A stretch of 41,738 nucleotides of DNA, taken from a virus. A program made the position numbers and the translations under genes. Position 1 is the stretch's first letter, and the number at the start of each line of letters is the position of its first letter. Location of the stretch: the IMG/VR virus record IMGVR_UViG_3300025151_000092, positions 1 through 41,738 of that record; one strand, 5' to 3'. The notes beneath the pieces are model-generated. The model searched no databases. It was not told where the DNA came from and worked only from the letters and a program-made list of their open reading frames with translations. Positions 25,692-33,119 of the stretch are shown piece after piece.

Positions 25692-25723
25692 CAAACTTAA
25701 AAATAATATTTAAATTAAACAAA
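25692..25723 (-). promoter_or_regulatory. Bacteroidota-type promoter in front of the scaffold/capsid genes
   Basis: Reading the minus strand, TTTG (25723-25720) is followed by 20 bases and then TAAGTTTG (25699-25692), a perfect match to the TAnnTTTG -7 box with the usual spacing. The expected start point lies about 13 bases before the ATG at 25673. It would give the scaffold and capsid genes extra transcription independent of portal. Confidence 0.75.
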
Positions 25724-25733
25724 TTTATTACAA
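25703..25733 (-). repeat. 31-bp promoter-associated repeat, copy 2
   Basis: This plus-strand block reads ATAATATTT, A, AATTAAACAAATTT, A, TTACAA. It differs from the copy at 28561-28591 in only two bases. It spans the -33 box and spacer of the promoter for the scaffold gene. Confidence 0.85.
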
Positions 25734-25798
25734 GGTATCTAACGTAGCACCTCGTAGGTAAAAAGTTTTACAAAGAATGTAAATCACAAAAAAGATAT

Positions 25799-25814
25799 TT
25801 TGTAAATTTACAAA
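25799..25814. promoter_or_regulatory. Perfect 16-bp palindrome TTTGTAAATTTACAAA (operator candidate)
   Basis: The palindrome lies 14 bases beyond the portal stop codon, in the 154-bp AT-rich gap before the scaffold gene. Related TTTACAA and TGTAAA words occur nearby (25768-25784) and in the divergent control region near 32.8 kb (32799-32815). It could be a repressor or activator site for the scaffold/capsid promoter, or part of an RNA hairpin after portal. Confidence 0.5.
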
Positions 25815-25827
25815 TTTTGTAATTTTT

Positions 25828-28530
25828 TTAATTTTTATTCATCCTAGCTATCTGAACTTGTTTGTTTGCTATACTTTCTCTAGTATCTAATTCCTGCCTT
25901 TTCAAGTTCATTTCTTGCTGTTTCATTAAATATGCTCTATCTGCTTCGATTTGTTTTTGACGAGTTTGTATTTCAAGTTGTCTTTGCTTGAAACGTCTGT
26001 CTAAATCGGAGGTGGACTGCTTTAATTGTTCTACCACTTTAGGTGTCTCTTCTTCATCTGGCATATCTTCATCTTTGATAAATCCTAGAGACAAGATAGT
26101 TTGTTTGTTAAGTGATATTTCTCCTTTGATTTGTTCTAGCTCAATCTTGTGTTGATGTTTAAGTTGCTCTAGTTCAAACTCATTAGCTTTTTCAATTTGC
26201 TGTTGCTGTTGCTGTTGTTTTTGCTGCATCTGTTGTTGCAACTCTGCTCTCTTTCTTCCTAGTCTAGCAATTTGTATTATCTTAGCTGTTGAGTCTGCAG
26301 ATATTACTTGTGCCATATCCTCCAAGTTCTTCATAATAGTGTTGTCTTGGAAATAGGTCTTCTTAAGAGTCTCAAGCTCTGTTCTCCTTTTAGAATTATT
26401 TTGAGTGTAGATTTTAAATCTTCTCATTGGAAGATGTGGGTCTAGCATAGTAACAAAATGCCTGGTAGAGTCACTATCAGTATAATTAACAGTTACATCC
26501 TTACCTTCCTTTTGTAACCACTGAGCAACATTTATATGCATCTCTGCAGTTCGTTGATGGAACTTGGAAAACTTATCAAACCACACCTCGGTCTGAGCGT
26601 ATGATGCATCCTGAGTTACTTTTATTCCTGTTGCAGTTTGCTGCTCAATAGGACCTGCCATCCTTTGAGGGTTCAATCCTAATTTTTCATACGCTCTGTT
26701 TTTTATACCTTGAGCATACTGCATTTTACCTAACATGGCAGCCGTAAGGTCCATGTTGACCATTTGGAAATTATTGAAAGCTGTTCCTCTAGCTTGAGAA
26801 GAGTCAACAGGAAGAAGACCAAGATTCCTAGTCACTTCCATCAACTTGCCAATTGCTTCGTCCCCTCCGTAGTCCTTCAAGAACTCAGGCATGTAAGCCA
26901 AATCCATTAGAAAGAACAATCCTAGCTCCTTAGACATATAGTCTCTAGCCATATTCATAGCCATAGAGTATTCTACTTGGTCTATCTCTACTCTTGAAAC
27001 AAGAGAAGTGTTTTCAAACATTCCATTTACTGGAAGTAAAGTGTGGAACATAGAACTCTCACCTCTTAATTGATACTCTAGAGGTTTTCCGTATAGGTAA
27101 AGATGGTCTTTTAAATCAGTGTTTTCCCTTAGAATCTTTACACCTTTCCATACTTCGGGGACATAATCCCACATTATAGTATTCTCTTTTGGGTTCTTTT
27201 GATTCTCTTCTAGAGACACTGTTCTCAACTGCTTAATCTCAAGTTCATTGATTAAGTCCTTTAAAAGTTCATCGGTTACCACCTCTGTAACTAATTGACC
27301 TGTGTCTGGTTTCTTGATAGTTAAAAACCCAATTCTTTTATAAGACACCCAATAGGCTTCTACAACTCTAATAAGGTCATACCTAGTATCGTAGTCGTTG
27401 AACAATAAATTTAGATTTTGGTTCTGATTAGGGAAGTGACCCCTGTATCCGAAATCCATTCCAGTTTGGTCTTGTAGGACTCCTAGATTTTCGTATGCGA
27501 TATAATCAGCATAAGGAACTCTTTTATTAGTACCACCAAAATTTTCTAGCCAAGACTGAGTGTCTTTTATATCAGCAGAAACAGAAACTTCTGCTTGCGT
27601 GTAATGTTTTGATTTTAGTAAGTCTCTTTTATCACTCTCACTTATCATGTGACCGTAGTTCGTCACTACTTGGTTAGGAGACAGATATTGTATTCTACCT
27701 ACATACTCACCAAGTTCAGGATATCTTTCTTCTTGAGTTACAGAAGTAAAAGTATTTAGAGGTGACCACCTTTCAGGTTGATAATAATCGTGACCTATTC
27801 TCCAATGCAAAAAGCATCTACCAGTAATAAGATAATCTCTAAACAAGTCTCTGTAGAGTTCATCCATATAGAATCTAGTCTCTCCCTCTTCGATTGTTTG
27901 CTCTGCCCATGAAATGTACTTCGGTTTCCATTGGGTATTCATGTAATCTTGTACTTCTTTTGGAATGTTTTGTTGTTTGAACTTTCGTATCTCTTGTAGA
28001 TAGTTTTGCTTCTGCTCTTCATTCTCAAAAGTCTGATTAGCTGGGTCTACACCCATAGCTGCTAACTTGAGATTTATTTCTGCTTCAACAGCCTTCCCTA
28101 CTTTAGCCCATAGCAGGTCTTTCTTCTTTCTTAAATACTCGTTAGTAGATAATGGGTCATTAGCATACACAATAGTTGGATTGGGCTTCTTTATGTACTC
28201 ACCAATTAAAGTATTTATAATAGGTTCTACGAACCCGTAATGCTGTAAATCTTCTGCTAAACTAGCTTGTGAGCGTAACATATCTACCTCAGATAAAAAG
28301 GCAGAGGTGTTCGTCATATCACTATAAGTGTAGCTACCTTCAACTATTCTGTAAGCATCTTCGAATCTTCTTCTAGAAACATTTAGTTGTCGAATACCAA
28401 TAGTTTCTAAGGTGTCCATACAGTCTCTAAACCAGGCTTTATTCTTCTTTTTGTCAGGAAGAGCTTGGGCAGGGAGCCTCATAGTATCCCCCAAAAAAGG
28501 TGCATCCTTAAGATTTACGTCAAAAAACAT
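25828..28530 (-). CDS. Portal protein, 900 aa
   Basis: The gene lies directly after the terminase large subunit, the usual place for portal, and its length fits the large portals of crAss-like phages (about 800-900 residues). It has long helical regions and a central region with clusters of aromatic residues (YRDLFRDYLITGRCFLHWRI, residues about 225-245). The C-terminal 180 residues form a Gln-rich coiled coil (QQMQQKQQQQQQQIEKANEF and similar), as expected for the barrel or crown end pointing into the capsid. A promoter at 28550-28581 puts the start at ATG 28530 with a leader of about 13 bases. A palindrome-containing AT-rich gap follows the gene. Confidence 0.75.
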   Translation of the reverse strand: MFFDVNLKDAPFLGDTMRLPAQALPDKKKNKAWFRDCMDTLETIGIRQLNVSRRRFEDAYRIVEGSYTYSDMTNTSAFLSEVDMLRSQASLAEDLQHYGFVEPIINTLIGEYIKKPNPTIVYANDPLSTNEYLRKKKDLLWAKVGKAVEAEINLKLAAMGVDPANQTFENEEQKQNYLQEIRKFKQQNIPKEVQDYMNTQWKPKYISWAEQTIEEGETRFYMDELYRDLFRDYLITGRCFLHWRIGHDYYQPERWSPLNTFTSVTQEERYPELGEYVGRIQYLSPNQVVTNYGHMISESDKRDLLKSKHYTQAEVSVSADIKDTQSWLENFGGTNKRVPYADYIAYENLGVLQDQTGMDFGYRGHFPNQNQNLNLLFNDYDTRYDLIRVVEAYWVSYKRIGFLTIKKPDTGQLVTEVVTDELLKDLINELEIKQLRTVSLEENQKNPKENTIMWDYVPEVWKGVKILRENTDLKDHLYLYGKPLEYQLRGESSMFHTLLPVNGMFENTSLVSRVEIDQVEYSMAMNMARDYMSKELGLFFLMDLAYMPEFLKDYGGDEAIGKLMEVTRNLGLLPVDSSQARGTAFNNFQMVNMDLTAAMLGKMQYAQGIKNRAYEKLGLNPQRMAGPIEQQTATGIKVTQDASYAQTEVWFDKFSKFHQRTAEMHINVAQWLQKEGKDVTVNYTDSDSTRHFVTMLDPHLPMRRFKIYTQNNSKRRTELETLKKTYFQDNTIMKNLEDMAQVISADSTAKIIQIARLGRKRAELQQQMQQKQQQQQQQIEKANEFELEQLKHQHKIELEQIKGEISLNKQTILSLGFIKDEDMPDEEETPKVVEQLKQSTSDLDRRFKQRQLEIQTRQKQIEADRAYLMKQQEMNLKRQELDTRESIANKQVQIARMNKN

Positions 28531-28549
28531 ATGATAATTTAATGTCTAG

Positions 28550-28581
28550 CGAATATATGCATAATATTTTAATTAAACAAA
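28550..28581 (-). promoter_or_regulatory. Bacteroidota-type promoter for portal
   Basis: On the minus strand TTTG (28581-28578), a 20-base spacer and TATATTCG (28557-28550) match the TTTG-N20-TAnnTTTG form with one mismatch. The start point would lie about 13 bases before the portal ATG. The element sits between the terminase stop codon and portal. Confidence 0.65.
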
Positions 28582-28591
28582 TTTGTTACAA
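28561..28591 (-). repeat. 31-bp promoter-associated repeat, copy 1
   Basis: The plus-strand block reads ATAATATTT, T, AATTAAACAAATTT, G, TTACAA and directly abuts the stop codon of the terminase gene (28592-28594). It matches the copy at 25703-25733 in 29 of 31 bases. A weaker copy lies at 8456-8486. Confidence 0.85.
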
Positions 28592-30748
28592 TTACCTATA
28601 TCTACTTCTACCAAAATTTTTATCAGTCAACTTAGAAAAGGTATCTCTTTTTATTTGATATTTGTCTTCCGAACCTTTTATGTTGTTTATGGAAAGTTCC
28701 TCATCCCAAATAAGTGCATGTCCAAAAGACATTATTCGGTCATAGTTTTTATAGTTACCAAACTTAATAATCTCTTCTAAAAGCATTGGGTCAGTTATTC
28801 TGGTTACTCCTAGAACTGTTACCTCATCTCCTTCTGGTGTTATTTCTCCTGTGGGTATTTGGTCCCAACAGTAAGTCTTCAATAGCTTAAGGAGATGCTC
28901 CTTGTTTCTTGATGTAGCTGGTAAACCGTAGTCAACATTCGCTCTACTGTTCTCATTAATTCTAAGATTTGTACCCTTTGCCTGTGCAATGTAGTGCTCT
29001 GCTTTTTGACTGCGCAGATACTTTACAAATGGAACGTCTGCCTCTGGTAGACATTCTGCATTGTATAGCTTTAATAGTAACATAGCCTGTCTATAATACA
29101 CGGTATCCATATGGGGTCTACCAGTTAGTTGGGCTACTACTTGATTCTGAAATCCTGATACACCAGCCTGTCTCTTGAATATGTACAAACAATTCAAAGA
29201 ATCAGAAGTTGTAGATGTAGCAACCTTAGCACCGTCAAAGCCTGCAACATATGTGCCTCTTTTAATTTGTCTTGGGTCATCAAATATTGGTCTCTCATAT
29301 ACTACGACAGGTGCATCGTATGCTCCTCCCCTAAAAGGATACTCTGTCACTGGTTCTAGGACAGACTGTGTGATTGTGATTATGCCAGTTGGAGTTTGGT
29401 CAAGCCTTATGTATTCACCTGTTAAACCTTCCAATCTAATTCTATCTTGTGTCTTCTTAGCTTCCTCAACAGGAAAAGGATTATTACCCGAGAATAGAAA
29501 GCAATCTTCTGGTTGAAAAGGGTAGTACATCTGAGCCTTCTTCCCTTTGTCTGAAGATTTTCTATGCTCCTCATTTATAAATCCCTCTACTTTTGCTTGT
29601 GATTTTTCCCAGTCAGTGACGAATATATTGAATCCTTCCAGTGCCTTAGCTTCATCTTCAGTAAAGTCTCTGTTGAGATATTGTACCAAAGGTATTTCTT
29701 TCTTCTGGCCTCCCTTGTTAGACATTTGGGCAGGAACAAAAAGACTAACTTGCTTGTCAGTTTCTTGAATATACTTAAAATGCTCATCTTTTACCTCCTC
29801 TAGATATTTGTTAACATCAAAATGAAAGAAGTTTGATTTCTCTGTAAACAAGAAATCCATCTCTGCATCTGCTGCAAAGTCTGTATTACCCCCTGTACCA
29901 ATCAATAATTCTACGAATCGCCTTTCACCAAGGTCGTTTTCAATAGCAGGTAAAAGTGCAGAACGTTGTTTAGAATACAGGTATTTTCCTACCTCATCCC
30001 ATACAGCCTCTGTAGGCGTTATACCTGCAAGTAGCTCTTCTTTTGAAGTCAACTGCCCATGTTGCAAGTTCCTAACCGATATCCTAGAGAAGGCAAAAGA
30101 ATTGTCATTAGGCTTGTCTGCTATTGGAAAGAACTCGTAACTAATAGGGTTTATTGGGTTTCTATTCCTAGTTACGATTCTCTTATTGAATTCTATCTCA
30201 ACGTCAGAAGAGGTTGCCTTGTTCCAATCACTAATCTTTACGAAGTCTGAGAAACAATCAGGTCTTTTTTCGTAGAACTCGTCTAGGTATTTGGTGATGT
30301 TATTAAGGTCAGACTGTGACCCACCAATAATTAGAGGGTTACTATACTGAAAAATAAAAGTATTGTATGCGACTCTTGATGCAATAAAAGATGTCTTAGC
30401 AAATCGTCTTGTACCAAATGCAAGTATAGGTTGTTTACCGTTTTTATCAGCTTGTTCATAACACCAATTTATAAGCCATTCGTTATCTCTTAGATTAGGA
30501 TTATCTACAACTCTTACAGAATTACCAAACTCATCACGCTTATCTATAGACAACTTAAAAAAATTAAGGTGCCAGTATAGCCATCCTGTAATGTGAACTC
30601 CTCCTACCTCTACACCTGACTTGCAATATCCTATATGTCTCATCCAAAATGAAACATAGTTCTCATCGTCTCTTTCGGGAAGAACCTGATGTAATAAAAA
30701 TGAACTATATGCTATTTTAGGAATTATTGGTTCCTGCATTTTTTTCAT
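28592..30748 (-). CDS. terL: Terminase large subunit, 718 aa
   Basis: This is the DNA-packaging motor ATPase and nuclease. The N-terminal half has the ATPase: an atypical Walker A at residues 112-120 (GTRRFAKTS) and a Walker B with D251-E252 (TEAVWDEVGKY), then a coupling motif LLIGTGGN near 281-288. The C-terminal half has the RNase H-fold nuclease: first Asp in YVAGFDGA (D505) and a last acidic motif near SFGHALIWDEEL. The length fits crAss-like large terminases. The gene overlaps the 130-aa gene by 32 bases; an ATG nine bases further in (MQEPIIP) is an alternative start. The Walker A lacks the usual Gly before Lys, which suggests a divergent lineage. Confidence 0.9.
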   Translation of the reverse strand: MKKMQEPIIPKIAYSSFLLHQVLPERDDENYVSFWMRHIGYCKSGVEVGGVHITGWLYWHLNFFKLSIDKRDEFGNSVRVVDNPNLRDNEWLINWCYEQADKNGKQPILAFGTRRFAKTSFIASRVAYNTFIFQYSNPLIIGGSQSDLNNITKYLDEFYEKRPDCFSDFVKISDWNKATSSDVEIEFNKRIVTRNRNPINPISYEFFPIADKPNDNSFAFSRISVRNLQHGQLTSKEELLAGITPTEAVWDEVGKYLYSKQRSALLPAIENDLGERRFVELLIGTGGNTDFAADAEMDFLFTEKSNFFHFDVNKYLEEVKDEHFKYIQETDKQVSLFVPAQMSNKGGQKKEIPLVQYLNRDFTEDEAKALEGFNIFVTDWEKSQAKVEGFINEEHRKSSDKGKKAQMYYPFQPEDCFLFSGNNPFPVEEAKKTQDRIRLEGLTGEYIRLDQTPTGIITITQSVLEPVTEYPFRGGAYDAPVVVYERPIFDDPRQIKRGTYVAGFDGAKVATSTTSDSLNCLYIFKRQAGVSGFQNQVVAQLTGRPHMDTVYYRQAMLLLKLYNAECLPEADVPFVKYLRSQKAEHYIAQAKGTNLRINENSRANVDYGLPATSRNKEHLLKLLKTYCWDQIPTGEITPEGDEVTVLGVTRITDPMLLEEIIKFGNYKNYDRIMSFGHALIWDEELSINNIKGSEDKYQIKRDTFSKLTDKNFGRSRYR

Positions 30749-31109
30749 TTTTACCTGCTACTGCATCCTTAATATAAGCTATCATCTCCTCAAGTTCCAT
30801 ACCTGACACATTAATTAGCTTACTATCCTTAAGATAAAAGGAAGGTTTAATTTCATTGATTAAAGGTATTAAATCTTCTCTTACATCAAAGTCTTTTTCA
30901 AAGACTACCTTAGCCATAGAGTTTACCTCTTTTATTTTAAAGAGACATTCCTGTGCAGCAGATACTAACATGAACTTAACGTACTTCTCTGCTTCATCCT
31001 GCTCATCAAGAGGTTTAGCTTTTTCAGTTAATAGGTCATACATACCTTGATTGTAATCAATAGTATTTATAAAATACTGTTCGCTATCTGTTAATTTATT
31101 ACTTGACAT
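30717..31109 (-). CDS. Hypothetical protein upstream of terminase (small-terminase candidate), 130 aa
   Basis: A helical, acidic protein (FINTIDYNQGMYDLLTEKAK, then KYVKFMLVSAAQECLFKIKE) with a charged, flexible C-terminus. Position directly in front of the large terminase and an overlap of 32 bases suggest a packaging role, for which the small terminase subunit is the usual neighbour. No helix-turn-helix can be read with confidence. It could equally be an unrelated small regulatory protein. Confidence 0.45.
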   Translation of the reverse strand: MSSNKLTDSEQYFINTIDYNQGMYDLLTEKAKPLDEQDEAEKYVKFMLVSAAQECLFKIKEVNSMAKVVFEKDFDVREDLIPLINEIKPSFYLKDSKLINVSGMELEEMIAYIKDAVAGKNEKNAGTNNS

Positions 31110-31311
31110 TTTTTATTTCTTCTAAAGTTTTTTCTAATGCTTGTGCAAATTCTTCATCTGTACAATTTAAAGCTACTGGGCTTACGCTTTTTCTTTTGAA
31201 GTTTTTTCTTCTTAGAGTAGCTCTTATCAAATCCATTGCTGTATAGTCATTGCTTTCTGTGAGCACTTTTGTAACCAAGTCAGCTATATGTGTTTTTCTT
31301 AATGAGTTCAT
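31099..31311 (-). CDS. Hypothetical small protein, 70 aa
   Basis: The N-terminal part is helical with basic residues in the middle (LIRATLRRKNFKRKSVSP), and the end is acidic (FAQALEKTLEEIKNVK). The stop lies 11 bases inside the next gene and the start shares one base with the preceding stop. No recognisable domain. It could be a DNA-binding partner of the terminase genes that follow. Confidence 0.4.
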   Translation of the reverse strand: MNSLRKTHIADLVTKVLTESNDYTAMDLIRATLRRKNFKRKSVSPVALNCTDEEFAQALEKTLEEIKNVK

Positions 31312-31925
31312 TATTCTTCTATAACATTTCCTTTAAATAATATTTTATACAGACCGACATTAGTCACTAAACTTAAATGCTTGTGTATTTCTCCTGGAAT
31401 CTTTGTATTGTACATTGCTGTAATATCCAAAGAATCACCATCTCCTATTTTATTTTTTGTATACCTTATCTCAAAGCAACTGCAAATTTTTGCTTTTAAA
31501 AGCTCAACATCTATTTCATTAATATCAAACTCATCATAATCACCTCTTAGGTTTATTAAACTAAACTTAAACTTAGAGGTATTTGGATTAGAATTTAGTA
31601 TTAAATCGTCTACGTATTCAATTACTATTTTTTCTCCTTCAACAGATATATAGACCTTTTCTGCATCATGTATCCTTACTGCTAAACCTTGTTCTGGGAA
31701 CTCTTTTATATCGTGCCAATTGTTTACTGGACAAACCTCATCAGCTACTTTTGTTTTTGCTTTCAGGGGACATTTACAAATACCGCAGATGTGCCCCCCA
31801 ACGATTTGTGTTTTATGTTCACAAGACATACAGGTTTCATAACGAAGCTCACTAAACTCAGGTATTTTACCTGTCAAGTGATTTTTCCAACCCTCAATAA
31901 TTCTCTTTGGCCTAATCTTACCCAT
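31311..31925 (-). CDS. Zinc-ribbon-containing hypothetical protein, 204 aa
   Basis: Residues 33-68 hold a Cys-rich module: CMSCEHKT, then CGICKCPLKAKTK, then VCPVNNW. The CxxC...CxxCxC...C layout is typical of a zinc-binding knuckle found in small phage proteins. Residues 75-204 are beta/alpha with no identifiable catalytic motif. It overlaps the preceding gene by eight bases and the next by one. It probably binds nucleic acid or acts as an assembly factor in the packaging region. Confidence 0.45.
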   Translation of the reverse strand: MGKIRPKRIIEGWKNHLTGKIPEFSELRYETCMSCEHKTQIVGGHICGICKCPLKAKTKVADEVCPVNNWHDIKEFPEQGLAVRIHDAEKVYISVEGEKIVIEYVDDLILNSNPNTSKFKFSLINLRGDYDEFDINEIDVELLKAKICSCFEIRYTKNKIGDGDSLDITAMYNTKIPGEIHKHLSLVTNVGLYKILFKGNVIEE

Positions 31926-32322
31926 TTTTCATTCCTTTAGGATTAAATCTCTTTCTAAAAAACCATATGTTTTTCACTTTATTTTCTATGGCTCTCTTAA
32001 TCAAGGAATCTACCTTGTCAATCTTGCCATTTACAATATACAAACGATTGTTGACATCTGCAAGGCTTTTGTTTTCTTTTTTTTCAATGGACTTTTTTGT
32101 GTTTTCTAATTTTCGTCTGATGTTGTGAAGGGAAGATACTGTATGGTATAGGTTACCTAACTTGGGTATCTTGAATACTACTTCATCCGAATTAGATATT
32201 TTATCCATTGTTTTGTCAAGGAAATAAGTGTAAAGAGCTTTAGCTGCCTCTCTGTCACCACCCTGCTTTTGATATTCATCTAAAACATCTTCTAGGAAGT
32301 ATATTTTATCTTTATATTCCAT
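31918..32322 (-). CDS. Coiled-coil hypothetical protein, 134 aa
   Basis: Mostly helical and charged (FLEDVLDEYQKQGGDREAAK, then NIRRKLENTKKSIEKKENKS), with a basic C-terminus (NIWFFRKRFNPKGMKNG). It overlaps the winged-helix gene by 11 bases and the zinc-ribbon gene by eight bases. The middle could dimerise as a coiled coil. No family assignment. Confidence 0.4.
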   Translation of the reverse strand: MEYKDKIYFLEDVLDEYQKQGGDREAAKALYTYFLDKTMDKISNSDEVVFKIPKLGNLYHTVSSLHNIRRKLENTKKSIEKKENKSLADVNNRLYIVNGKIDKVDSLIKRAIENKVKNIWFFRKRFNPKGMKNG

Positions 32323-32677
32323 TGAATTTCATGATGAAAGCTACGTTATGCTCTGAATCTAATGCTGACTTAAGATGTGAAAGGTCAGTATTGAATACTT
32401 TTTTACCTCTGTTGTTTTTATCTATTAATCCTTTCTTTTTTAATCTAGAAAGCATTGTAGCAACATTTTGCTCTGTATTTACACCTATACCAGATGAAAT
32501 AACTTTATTTTTAAATTTCTTATCATTCATGTCATACAATAAACACAAAAGTAAGATATCCATGTCTCTTTTAGTTAAAGATGTAACAGAAACAGAATAT
32601 ATCTCTAAGACCTTCTTAATAAGGTCAATTTTATCTGTATATTGTATGTCAAAAGGAAGTGCTGTGTATTTAGACAT
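32312..32677 (-). CDS. Winged helix-turn-helix protein, first gene of the virion operon, 121 aa
   Basis: Residues 35-100 read as a MarR-type winged helix: LTKRDMDILLLCLLYDM, a helix-turn-helix with NKVISSGIGVNTEQNVATML, then SRLKKKGLIDKNNRGKKVF, where the last part forms the wing. Such proteins at the head of an operon are often transcription regulators, but a helix-turn-helix is also found in small terminase subunits. It starts about 77 bases downstream of the start point expected for the promoter at 32761-32792. I infer DNA binding. It may regulate the late genes or take part in packaging. Confidence 0.55.
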   Translation of the reverse strand: MSKYTALPFDIQYTDKIDLIKKVLEIYSVSVTSLTKRDMDILLLCLLYDMNDKKFKNKVISSGIGVNTEQNVATMLSRLKKKGLIDKNNRGKKVFNTDLSHLKSALDSEHNVAFIMKFNGI

Positions 32678-32760
32678 ATTATATTATTTACTCACCCTAG
32701 AACCCCTCTCACCAAACCCCCTGTAGTCCCCCTTTCCTCTCTCCCCTTGTTTGGACATTG

Positions 32761-32792
32761 CAAACATAGTAAATAAAATTGACAATGTCAAG
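32761..32792 (-). promoter_or_regulatory. Leftward promoter of the virion operon
   Basis: On the minus strand CTTG (32792-32789) is followed by 20 bases and TATGTTTG (32768-32761), a full match to the TAnnTTTG box with standard spacing. The -33 region also reads TTGACA and lies inside a 13-bp palindrome. The leader to the winged-helix gene would be about 77 bases. Confidence 0.7.
32779..32791. promoter_or_regulatory. TTGACA-A-TGTCAA palindrome over the leftward -33 box
   Basis: A perfect 13-bp inverted repeat with one central base covers the -33 element of the leftward promoter. A protein bound here would block that promoter, so it is a candidate operator. Confidence 0.5.
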
Positions 32793-32798
32793 GGTTTT

Positions 32799-32815
32799 TG
32801 TAAAAAAAATTTACA
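32799..32815. promoter_or_regulatory. TGTAAA-N5-TTTACA inverted repeat (operator candidate)
   Basis: Six-base arms separated by five A residues lie between the two divergent promoters. The arms match those of the 16-bp palindrome at 25799-25814, so the same regulator could act at both places. Confidence 0.4.
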
Positions 32816-32828
32816 GGTAAAAAAAATA

Positions 32829-32862
32829 TTGTAAATTACTTGTATATGTCAGATATATTTTG
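32829..32862 (+). promoter_or_regulatory. Rightward promoter candidate for the recA operon
   Basis: TTG at 32829-32831 and TATATTTT at 32854-32861 (seven of eight bases of TAnnTTTG) are spaced 22 bases apart, a little long. The expected start point lies about 17 bases before the ATG at 32886. The region is the only gap that can supply transcription to the first right-arm genes. Confidence 0.45.
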
Positions 32863-32885
32863 TAGTTTCACGCAAAACCATATTT

Positions 32886-33119
32886 ATGACAGACCCTAAC
32901 GAATTATTAGACAGGGAGTACTTTCAAGACTACTTCGAGTGTGTAGTAGATTATGTGGACACTGAGCACTTGTCAGATGAGCTATATGACGAACTACGAA
33001 CAGAAATAGAGGATTTTGTTTTCGAATTATTTCTACATGATGTCAGATGTGGTATTGCCACTCATTTTGTGGAGACAATGTTCAAATTATTTAAAACAAA
33101 ACTAAACAATGGGAAGTAA
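32886..33119 (+). CDS. Acidic hypothetical protein, first gene of right operon, 77 aa
   Basis: Strongly acidic and helical (NELLDREYFQDYFECVVDYV, then ELYDELRTEIEDFVFELFLH). It overlaps recA by 11 bases, so it is probably translated with it. Acidic small proteins at this place could mimic DNA or modulate a host factor; no motif supports a specific function. Confidence 0.5.
   Translation: MTDPNELLDREYFQDYFECVVDYVDTEHLSDELYDELRTEIEDFVFELFLHDVRCGIATHFVETMFKLFKTKLNNGK

Noticed and set aside
25674-25694. Extended start of the scaffold gene at a TTG codon
   Set aside because: This start would lie inside the TAAGTTTG promoter box, so the transcript would not contain it; ATG 25673 fits.
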